Below are positions 47,601 through 59,600 of a stretch of 64,000 nucleotides of DNA, piece after piece. The notes under the pieces were generated by a model. It ran no database searches and was not told the DNA's origin. It saw only the letters and a list, made by a program, of their open reading frames with translations. The DNA is from Dromiciops gliroides. Its lineage: Eukaryota; Chordata; Mammalia; Microbiotheria; Microbiotheriidae. Both the position numbers and the translations under genes were made by a program. The stretch's first letter is position 1. Each line of letters begins with the position of its first letter. The DNA is taken from assembly GCF_019393635.1 (NCBI RefSeq), contig NC_057864.1, positions 79,983,882 through 80,047,881 of the forward strand, in the 5' to 3' direction.

Positions 47601-50600
47601 GGCACATGGTCTGAACCTTTCAGAAAATTAGGGAGGGATATACAAATGAGGAGAGAATGAACTCCAGCCTATGCAAAGACATGGAGGCTGGAGAAAGAAT
47701 ACTGAGCTCCATTAATAAGCTGATTTGGATGGAACATAGAGTCTGTGAAGGGGAATAATATGAAATAAACTTAAAAAGTTTATTTATTATGCCTTGAAAA
47801 GGCAGGCTGGAGCCAGTTTTTTAGAGAATTTTAAATGCCAAGTTGAAGATTTTGTATTTCACCCTCAAGATGAGGGAAGGTTTTTGTGAGGGGGAGTGGC
47901 ACAGTCAGATTTTGCTCTCAGAAGAATTTTATTTTTGGCAATGGTGTAGAGGAGAGATTAGCACTGAGGAGAGAGTGGTAATCAGGAGTCCAGTTCAGAG
48001 GTTGTTGCAAGAGTCTACAAGAGAAGTGATAAGAACCTGAATTAGGGTTGTGAGTGAAGTAAAAGGGTATGGATACAAGATGTGTTGTAGAAGTAGAATT
48101 GACACTACTTAGCAACTAATTGGGTACCAGGGGTAGGAGGGGAGAGGGGAGGGACAATTGTTCTTACTGGCTCTTGAGTTCTCTCCTTTCTTCCAGTCCC
48201 CAAACCTCACCTACCATTCCTCACTCTATTCACTCCCCTTACTCTTTTCTCTGGTGTTCATATATACCTCTCTTCCCAGTTAGTGACTTTGCCCATGAGT
48301 TTTATTCTCTCCTGTCTTGTGTTCCTAGAATCTTTGGTGTCTTTCCTCACTGAGCCCCATATTGACCATGGGACCTTAAATCTATTCCATATTTACCTCA
48401 GGGGTATTCCCTACATAACCTGAAGTTGTAAATATCTTGGGAAAACTGATGGGGGGATACAGTGTTTGGTCTTCTTTTTTTTTACTGTAGAAGACCATGT
48501 TGTCCTTATTATGTGTAAGAACAGAGTGGGGTAGAGAAAGGATAACAGCTTATAGGCATATGTGTACAGGAAGAAAGAACAGAGGCTGAGGCAATATTTC
48601 TTGAGAAAACAGTTAAGGGAACTGGGGTTATAGGATGATGAAGATTGAGAGAACAGATGAGAGGAAGAAACATTAGGGAAAGGAGAGTAATAGTACCAGA
48701 GGGGATGGGCATTTCTATTTCCCCCCAAATTCCATAAGTTGCCCCTCACTGTATAACAAGTATATGTTATATTTTCATAATGCTTTTTTCCCTTTTCATT
48801 CTCCTCTCTGTTGATATAGATGACAGGATTATGAGCCTGGGAGTATAGGAAGTTACACCATCATTTTACTTATATGGAAACTGAAGCCCAAAGAAGTTGT
48901 GTGACTTAACCAGAATAACACAACTAGATAGTGAGTGAGGCAGGACCTGTATGTGAAAGCATGTAAAGAACATTCAAAGAATAACTTGAGATGTGCATTT
49001 TTCCATAGCTAAAGATTCAAAGAAGAAGAGAACCCCCAAAGACAAGCCTACTCCAGCACCTCCAGTTGTAGAAGATGCAGGAAGTGGATTAGACAATGCA
49101 CCTTTCAAGCCCACTGCTGCTCCTGACAATGATGTTCCTACCTCCCAGCCCAATAAAGTCACCACAACAGTCAAAATGACAACAGCAGCGCCACCAGTAA
49201 CTCCCAAGGAGAGTAATAAGGTCACTTCTAAAGAGACAACTACAACAACTGAAAAGGAGACATCAACAGCTGCTAAAGAGACATCCGTTGTAACGAAAGA
49301 GGTGACTAGTACAGATAAACAGACCTCAACTACAGAGAAAGAGATAACTACTTCAGCAAAAGAAACATTGACTACAGAGACAATGACAGCTGCTAAAGAC
49401 CCTAAGCCCACACCCAAGGACTCTGAGCCTACACCTAAGGAACCTAAGCCCACACCTGAGGACCCTAAGCCCACACCCAAAGACCCTAAACCCACACCTG
49501 AGGACCCTAAGCCCACACCCAAAGACCCCAAACCCATACCTGAGGACCCTAAGCCCACACCCAAAGACCCCAAACCTACACCTGAGGACCCTAAGCCCAC
49601 ACCCAAAGACCCCAAACCCACATCTGAGGACCCTAAGCCCACACCCAAAGACCCCAAACCTACACCTGAGGACCCTAAGCCCACACCCAAAGACCCCAAA
49701 CCCACACCTGAGGACCCTAAGCCCACACCCAAAGACCCCAAACCTACACCTGAGGACCCTAAACCCACACCTGAGAATTCTAAGCCCACACCCGAAGACC
49801 CCAAATCTACACCTGAGGACCCTAAGCCCACACCCAAAGACCCCAAACCCACATCTGAGGACCCTAAACCCACACCCAAAGACCCCAAACCTACACCTGA
49901 GGACCCTAAGCCCACACCCAAAGACCCCAAACCTACACCTGAGGACCCTAAACCCACACCTGAGAATTCTAAGCCCACACCAGAGAACCCTAAGCCCACA
50001 CCCAAAGACCCCAAATCTACACCTGAGGACCCTAAGCCTACACCCAAAGATCCTAAAGCTACACCTGAGGACCCTAAGCCTACACCCAAAGATCCTAAAG
50101 CTACACCTGAGGACCCTAAGCCTACACCCAAAGACCCCAAAGCTACACCCAAGGACTCTGAGCCCACACCTGAGGACCCTGCACTCTTCCCCAAAGACAC
50201 AACTTCTGCACCTACTACACCTGAAGTGACTACAATTGCTAAGGATAAAGTAACTGAAAAAGATATGCCTACTACTCCAGAAATTACAACTGACCCACCT
50301 AAGGAGACAAGTACAACCACTAAAGTGACAACAAGATCAGTCAGTTCACCCAAAGTGACAACTAAAGTGACAACTACTACAGCTAAAGCAACAACTACTG
50401 CCACCAAAGTGACGACTACTACTGCTAAAGAGACAACTACCAAAGCTGAAGAAACAACTACTTTATCAGATGATAAAACCCCTCCTCCTAAAGTGACAAC
50501 TCCTACACCTGAAAAGCCAACTCCTAAAGTGACAACTACTGCCCCTAAAGTGACAACTACCACAACCAAAGAGACAACTACCACAACCAAAGAAACAACT

Positions 50601-53600
50601 GCAGTACCAGAGGAGACTACAACTGCCCCCAAAGTGACACCTAAGCCTAAAACAACTACTACTGCCCCTAAAGTGACAACTACCACAACCAAAGAGACAA
50701 CTACCACAACCAAAGAAACAACTGCAGTACCAGAGGAGACTACAACTGCCCCCAAAGTGACACCTAAGCCTAAAACAACTACTACTGCCCCTAAAGTGAC
50801 AACTACCACAACCAAAGAGACAACTTCTGTACCAGAGGAGACTACAACTGCCCCCAAAGTGACACCTAAGCCTAAAACAACAACTGCCCCTAAAGCAACA
50901 ACTACCACAACCAAAGAGACAACTACCACAACCAAAGAAACAACTGCAGTACCAGAGGAGACTACAACTGCCCCCAAAGTGACACCTAAGCCTAAAACAA
51001 CAACTACTGCCCCTAAAGAGACAACTACCACAACCAAAGTGACAACTACAACAACCAAAGAGACAACTGCTGTACCAGAGGAGACTACAACTGCCCCCAA
51101 AGTAACACCTAAGCCTAAAACAACAACTACTGCCCCTAAAGAGACAACTACCACAACCAAAGTGACAACTACCACAACCAAAGAGACAACTGCTGTACCA
51201 GAGGAGACTACAACTGCCCCCAAAGTAACACCTAAGCCTAAAACAACAACTACTGCCCCTAAAGTGACAACTACCACAACCAAAGAGACAACTTCTGTAC
51301 CAGAGGAGACTACAACTGCCCCCAAAGTGACACCTAGGCCTAAAACAACTATTGCCCCTAAAGTGACAACACCTAAACCAAAAAAGACCACCACGACAAC
51401 AAAAGAGACAACCACAAAAGCTAAGGAAACAACCGCTGTAACAAAAGACAGAACTACTCCTTTGGTTCCAACACCTGACCCTAAAGTGACAAACAAGAAG
51501 ACTACATCTGCACCTAAGGAACCAGTAACTACACCTAAAATCACAACTACAAGTGAAAAGACATCAGCAGTAACTGAACCAAACTCTACACCATTGCCTG
51601 ATTCTATCCTTCAAACCATTCCTGGATCCAACATAAGGCCAAACTCAGAAATAACAACCTCTCTTCCTAAAAAAGAAGTCACTCCAAATAATGAAGATTT
51701 AAATATTTTTGAGCAGGAGAAGCCTTACCTGAATCCTAGGCCTCATGTAGTTATTCCAGTTCCAGGTTCTAGCATCTATGTGGGAAGACCCAGTCAAGGC
51801 ATTAGTAACACTCCAATGTATTCAGGTAATTTGAACAGTCTGATATTCTTTTTTCTGATTGCAATGATGATATGTCTGTGGTATTATCTGAAATGGTTCG
51901 TTTTCAACATCAGAAAAATATACATTCCATTAGGATAACCATGATAAACACCAAAGGAACGATGATAAGGTAGAACATCTGGAATTGGTTTACTTTATTA
52001 TATTTGATAGAGGTCATCACCTGAAACTGGGAAATTCTTTAAAAGAATTAGGAGACTGGTAATGATATTTTGATACTTTGATTTTTATGTGACACATATG
52101 AGAGAAAATTATTACCAATTTATTAAGAGTTTAATACACCTTGTCCAACTTTAAAAATGGTAAAAACAAGCAAACAAACAAACAAAAAATAAGCTCACTG
52201 ATACTCCAAAGGGATACTTCAAAAAGTCTGTTACATAGGCACGAGGACAGTTCATTAGTTTCAGTAGTCTTGAGTTGAAGAAACCTGATTTTCTACTAGC
52301 CACTCGAGATATTTCTGGTATCTTGAGGCTGTCCACATTTGAAATGTTCCTCTAGGTGAGCAGACATCTTCAGCCTTTTGAAACCAAGAACTAAGCGGTA
52401 TGATGACCATTTAGTGAACCAAAAAAGCTTATTGTGAATAAATGGCTCTTTAAGATCCCTACATTTCTTATACTGTCCAAAACAGTTGGTTCAATTTTAG
52501 TCTTCTGACTCTCCTTTAAACATTTCATCTTTTCAATAATATATATTTTTTGTTTGTTTGTTTGTTTTTTGCGGGGCAATGGGGGTTGTGACTTGCCCAG
52601 GGTCACACAGCTAGTAAGTGTCAAGTGTCTGAGGCTGGATTTGAACTCAGGTCCTCCTGAATCCAAGGCCAGTGCTTTATCCACTGTGCCACCTAGCTGC
52701 CCCCTGATAATATATATATTTTTTAAATCTTCAACCTGACCATAAAAGGTGAAATGAAAACTTCAATACTTAATACTTAAAAAGATCTTTGAGCTGGTTG
52801 ATAGGGGTAGACCTTGGAACCCACCCATGCTTTCTTTCTCTATACAGCTTTCTTTTCTCCTTGTCCTCCAGTAAATATTAACAAGAAGCCTACCCATCAT
52901 TCTGGAAGCCTTCCTATAGAGGTCTCTAGATATTATATGAGTACTTTTGAGCACACAACTTTTCTCTTTTTCTGCAATCTCTTCATCTCCCCTTGACCTA
53001 ACATTCCCCCTCCCCTTAGCTGTTTTCTAATTCGAGTTCTGAGATAAAAAATAAAATCATTTTTGCCATTCCTGGCAAGGGTATCTGAATTGATCACCTT
53101 ATTATTCCAATCATCATTCTCTATGACTTTTCTCTGCAAAACAATATTCCCGGGCCACCTCTCCCCTATGTGTGCTATCTTATATTAGAATGTAAGGTTC
53201 TTGAGGGCAGGTTGTTTTACTTACTTGTTTTTTTATTACTTGCATTTACCATGGTATATAGTGGAATATGGACTGGATCAATGATTTCATTGGTATAGGG
53301 AACTAACTCTTGGTGAGGAAACTTCCTCGACCTATAAAGGTTGGAACTTCTGTTGCATCTTATATCTCTAGAGAGTTACCCAGCATAAAGAATGAATAAG
53401 TGCCCAGGGTAACATAGCCAGTATAAGTCAGAGTTCTTCCTGTCCAATTTCTATCTACTATGATATGCTGCCTCTGGTTAAGTCCTTAATCAATGCTTTT
53501 TCTTTTTTTTTAATTCATTCATTTTCCTTAGCTCTATTCGATTCCCTTTTTTTTTTTTTTTTTTTTTAGTGAGGCAATTGGGGTTAAGTGACTTGCCCAG

Positions 53601-56600
53601 GGTCACACAGCTAGTAAATGTTAGGTGTCTGAGGCCGGATTTGAACTCAGGTACTCCTGACTCCAGGGCCGGTACTCTATCCACTGCGCCATCTAGCTGC
53701 CCCCTATTTTTTTTGATAATTTCTTCTATGCCACTTCTTGCATACACTTCTTCATTGGTAATGTGTTTAGTCTACTAAGATGCACTACATAACTGTCTAT
53801 TGGAATAACCTATAATTATGGTTCTTTGGAGATAGCGATATTCTATGACTAGTAAGGGAAACCTATTGGGTTTAAAAAAAATGTTTTGTTTTATTTCGGT
53901 TTGGTTTGGTTTCAGGGAGAATCTTAGGGTCATTTAGAACAATGCAAAATTTCCCAAATGCAATCTAGACCACTATTTTCATTCCTTTTCAAGTCTAGGC
54001 CTAATTTATTGTCCGTCTGCAAAACTGAACAACAATGACAACAACAAAAGATTTTCCACATTGGGTTAAAGTATCCTCATAGAATCACAAAGTTTTAGAC
54101 TTGGATTCAGAAATCATCTAGAGGTCCAAGATGCTCATTCCATTGGAGGAAACTGAAACTTAGTGGTTATTTCTCCAAGGCCACATAGCTAGAAAGTACC
54201 AGTCAGGCCCAGAACCCAGGGCTCCTGACTATAGTTAGATTCCATGAAAAAGAGCTTTAAACTCACTTAGTCTGTTAAGTTTAACTTTAGTGGAATATTT
54301 TCTAAACAGAACAGAATTATGAAATATATGATTGTCTTATCACCTTTGAAATTCAGTCCTATCCCTTCTGGTTTTGAATAATGTTATCTAAAAGCAGAAA
54401 TTAGGAAGGAAAAAAAAAAACCACAACTGTTTGTAGTAGAAACTAGAGGAATGAAAAAAATTACTTTTTTGTTATATTTGATATATTCATTCCCTTCTCC
54501 ACCCCATTGTATACTTTGTACTAATTATTTCAGATGAGACTAACTTATGCAATGGGAAGCCAGTAGATGGACTGACTACTTTGCGCAATGGGACACTGGC
54601 CGCATTTCGAGGTGAGCTGAACATTAAAAAATCCTCTTTTCTCACTGTTTCACTTTGTGGCATTTATGAGAATACCACAGTTGTGAAATATTGTCTTGGT
54701 TATGGGGGTGGGGTGTTGGATTTCCTTGTTGGAAAAAGACTTATATGATGCTTTCAGACACTGGGATTTTCAGATACTGTCTTTGTAAAATATGCTATAT
54801 GAAACATGTGCTTGCCTACCTAGAGCCTGAAGAGAAATAAATGCATTGAGATGCATTCAAAATACTTAGGCAGGTAGGATATTTCTTCTCTGATCATAAG
54901 GTTGTGCTGGTTTCATTTCATGCTGATTTGTAGGACTTCAAAATTCCTATTCCCTGACTTTCTTTTGGAAAGTTACCTTGTTTTTGAGATATCACTAAAG
55001 CTTGATGCAGATGTAGGTAAAGGACAAAGGAGGCACATGAATTGTTCAAGGTCACCACTAGATGGTTGTAACATAAATTTCTTTTCTATCATAATCCTTA
55101 TTCCATGTATTTGTCCCTCAGTGCTTGCTTCACAGATGCATTAGTTTTTCCGATCTGGGTATATTCTCCTACACAGGCTGCCACCCTATTCCACCTTACT
55201 AGACAATCTTAGTGAACTGATGTGACTAAAAATGCCATCACCTTATGTCCAACTTTCTGGGCTTAGACCTCTCTGAAAAGAACTATTTGTTCCTTGGACA
55301 ACTGATGTAGACTGTTACAAGGGTGGTACTCAAAGCCTTGACAACTTGGTAGAACCTACTAGGGCTTGAGTTCTGTTGGTATTGCTTTCAAGGACCCAGG
55401 GTCACCTCCATATCATGACTCCACACAAGAGGTGCTGGAGTTGGACTTTAATGGTGTGTGGTTTAAAAATCTAAGTGTGGGTTTTAATTTGTTCCTCCGG
55501 TTTTGGGGGAAACTGGCTAAAATCATTGATAAATTCACCAAGAGTTTAGGCTTTTAAGGGTTTATTAAAAGATATAAGATAGTAAAGAGAAAGAAAGATC
55601 GAGGACAGATTCCTTATAGTATGGAAATCCTAGCCTTCCTAACTGCCCACGTGAAGTCCTGCCACCAAACCGATGTCTCGAACTAAAGAGAAAGATTCTG
55701 TCCACCAACCTCCTTCCTGTCCTCCTCCTCCCAGAAAAGGGAGGTTCTTCAAGTTGATTGGCTGAGAGCAGTCTCCTGTTGATGTTGAAGTCCATAGCCT
55801 CTAAGAACACACTGACCTCAGGGTTGGCTAAAATCTAATCAACTTTAAGTGGGTACTTAGTAGTTCCTCATTCATACCCAATTCAAACACTACTAAGTCA
55901 ATCAAGTCAGACTCCTGGGCCTACCAAATTCCATTATCTTAACACATTCCCCACTTTGTTTCCTTGATGAAACAATGGAGAATAGCCATATTAACCTTGT
56001 AAACATCAGATTCTTTCAAATCAAGAGATATAAACTATCAATCCTTTTTGGAAAACCCATCAAACTTATTTCTTGAAAAATTTTAGTAACTGTGCTAGTA
56101 TCATTTTGAAAACATTTTTTTTTCTTACATTGGACAAGAATTCCCAATAGTGCTAATACTGCTTATTCATATGATTTTTATTTTTCCAAAATGTTTTCAT
56201 GCATACAAGTATGGCTGCCTTGAAGAAGTTCCATTTGTATACTGGCCTTTGGGATAACATTAAGTGACCATGTTTACTCTTGTCTTACATCTTTAGGTCA
56301 TTATTTCTGGTTATTGAATCCACACACTCCACCATCACCAGCTCGGAGAATTACTGATGTTTGGGGCATCCCTTCTCCCATCGACACTGTCTTTACAAGA
56401 TGTAACTGCGAAGGAAAAACTTACTTCTTTAAGGTGAGGAAAATAACTTAACCAAAGGAAAAATGGCAGCATTGTATTCACTGATGTATCATGAGGATTC
56501 AAAAAGATAGGCTCATGTTAAATGCAGCAATCCTACTCTTATGTTCTTGTTAATGGATATTTAATGATAGGAACAACAAAGCCTAAAGATTACACACAAT

Positions 56601-59600
56601 TAATGGACTGTGTGTTTCTAGATTCTTTCTCCTCTGATTTATAAAAAAATGAGCTGTATTTGTAGGCATAGAGTTAGATTTTTTTGAGGGGGTGAGGCAA
56701 TTGGGGTTAAGTGACTTGCCCATGGTCACACAGCTAGTGTCAAGTGTCTGAAGCTGGATTTGAACTCAGGTCCTCCTGAATCCAAGGCCAGTGCTTTATC
56801 CACTACGCCACCTAGCTGCCCCTCATAGAGTTAGATTTAATCTCTTAGTAGGCACATATTTAATGATTCATCAGTGTAGGCTATTCCTCCACCAATGATG
56901 ACTGAAAACCTTCTATACTTTAGTACATACCCTCATGAATTTTTCTAGCCAAAAATAAAACAAATAATACATGTAGTTGTAGAAAATTTGAGCCTCTTTA
57001 AACCCAGTGAGGCAGCTTCTCAAGTGGCATATATTCACTGGACCAATACTGGGCCATATCTAGCTTGGTAGGAACCACTGAACCTGTGCTCTGCCCCCCA
57101 TGACTCCTATCTATGACTACCCTTCCAGTAATATTTTGTATTTCTTTTCCCCTCTCTACCTCCACCCTTTTCATCTATTCTTCATTCTTGTCAAATTAAT
57201 TTAACTATTCCCCATATATGAGTCTCCCTCTTTCTTCAGTCTCTTTGCACAAATCCATCAGGTCCAGAATGCACCCCTTAACTCTATTTTATAGCATTTT
57301 ATAACAACTCAGATGCTACTTCCTAAATGAGGCTTTTCCTGACACAAACCCCTCCCTATTACTAGGTATAAGACTTTCTCTTGATGCTTCTATTAACGTT
57401 ATATTTATTTGTCCATGTTTACATTATATAACTAATAGAATGTAATCCCCCGAGAGCAGGAACTAGTTTTGTCTATTTCTCAACACCTACCTAGCAGCAT
57501 ACAGGCACTTTACAGTTATTTAATGTATTGAAATTGTTGAGGGCATCATGCTTTAGAAAGGGTATTGGATTTCGACTTCATTACCTGGCTCCTTATCTTA
57601 TTACTTGTTTGACTTTGGACAAATCACTTAATCCAGTTTCTTTATCAATAAAATGAGAGGAGTTGGACTAGTTGACCTCTAGCTACTGTCAGCTTAGATC
57701 TATGGTTCTGTGATCCTAAATGAATTTGAATTACCTTTGCACCATGATGGAACAGTAGTAGGAGATAACTTAAAAAAATACTTTCCACCAAGTTAAAGGT
57801 TTTACCGTAGGCATTTAATTTATAAAGTATTTATTGAACTCCCCCTCTTCCCAACCCCCCAAGATCAATTCATGTTTTGTTTCACATATTAGAATTCTCA
57901 GTTCTGGAGGTTCACCAATGATGTAAAAGATCCGGGTTATCCTAAACCAATTGTCAAGGGATTTGGAGGTCTAAATGGAAAAATAGTGGCAGCTCTATCA
58001 GTAGCAAAATACAAAAACAGACCGGAATCTGTGTATTTTTTCAAGAAAGGTATGTCATGTTTAAATTATCTGCAGATTTAATTATGACACTTTTATAGAT
58101 GGGGGAGTACTAGCTTGGAAGTCTCAAAAGGATTGGGTTCTAGTGCCCAGTTATACCACTAATGTGTTGCTTGATTTTTGTAAAATTACATAACATTTTT
58201 AGGCTTCAATTTTCCTGACTCATAAAATGAAGGGGCTAAAAGTTGAATTAAAAGCTCCTCTGCTAATTATTTTAATTATTGTTTTATGATTTTACTGTAA
58301 TGACTCTTGAAATCTTTTTTGGGGGGGAAGGTGCTTAAAACATATGAAACATGAATAATAAATCAGTTCATACTTTGAAAGCTACTTTTTTACCTTTTCC
58401 TAAACGAACAACTTTCACAATATAATCTATTTCCATAATAGGTGGCACCATTCAACAGTATGTTTACCAACAGGAGCCAGTTAAAAAGTGTTCTGGAAGA
58501 AGATCCACTATAAACTATTCCGTTTATGGAGAACCCACTCAAGTCAGGAGGCGTCGCTTTGAGCGAGCTATCATTCCCTCCCAAACACATACCATTAGAA
58601 TAAGTTATTCACCTGCCAGAGTCACTTATCAAAAAGGTAAACTGCACATTTTCTTACCTATTAAGAATGAAGAAAGTTTAAATGATTGTTATTTGGCTTC
58701 ACATAAACAACTAAGCAGTCTGAATTGGCCGGGGGTGGGGGGTGTTCCTGGAATTCAGAATTATGCCACTCTATGTTATTTGGTGCAAAGACTTTACTCC
58801 CAGTAATTACAGAAAGGCCAGTGCTGTATTGGATCTACCTCACTTTTCCTTTCTGGGAAAGGTTTCCTTTACTCAAGCAGGTTCATGGTCTGATTTAAGG
58901 TTATGTGTTACTTACTCAAATATCTTTTGTGATATAAAAAAATGTGTCACACACAGGTTTCCTTCATAATGAAGTTAAAGTGAATACAGTTTGGAGAGGC
59001 CTTCCAAACATGGTTACCTCAGCTATAGCACTGCCTAACATGAGAAAACCTGATGGCTATGATTACTATGCCTTTTCTAAAGGTAAGTGATTAAGATAAA
59101 CCTAGAGCTGACTATTCAACCATGAATAATTCAAAGACAGATAATTCTAAATATCTTTGCTATAATCGTTTAAATTCAATTTAGGTATAAAAGATTGTAT
59201 CCTATTATTACTCATCTTAGAACTGAGTAAATTTAAATAAGAGTAATCTGAGTAAAATTTTATAGCTTCAACCTGACATCTGTGAAGCTTTACTGTAAAC
59301 TTTATGATAGAGTATACAAGATTTAACCACTAAATTCACTTAATTAGCCTAAGAATTTTCCTCCAGCGTTTCATTATTTTATAGATTAGTACGGATACTT
59401 TTTTGAGGAGTTAAATAATTTGACATGTGACATATAAATGAAGTAAAAAAGGATTTCTCTTGATGGTTTAGGGTTCGAATCCCACCTTTTACTTTATTCG
59501 CTTAAGTTGGGAAAATCATTTAACCTATCTGGGCCTCAGTTTCCCATCTATAAAATGACACGGTTGGAGCAGATAACCATAGGTTTATATGACTTATACT

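Noticed and set aside
48974..51544. 856-codon frame on the minus strand opposite the PRG4 mucin exon
   Set aside because: It is a shadow of the repetitive Thr/Pro/Lys codons on the plus strand. It has a monotonous Val/Gly/Leu/Ser composition and no known domain, and the plus strand is clearly PRG4.
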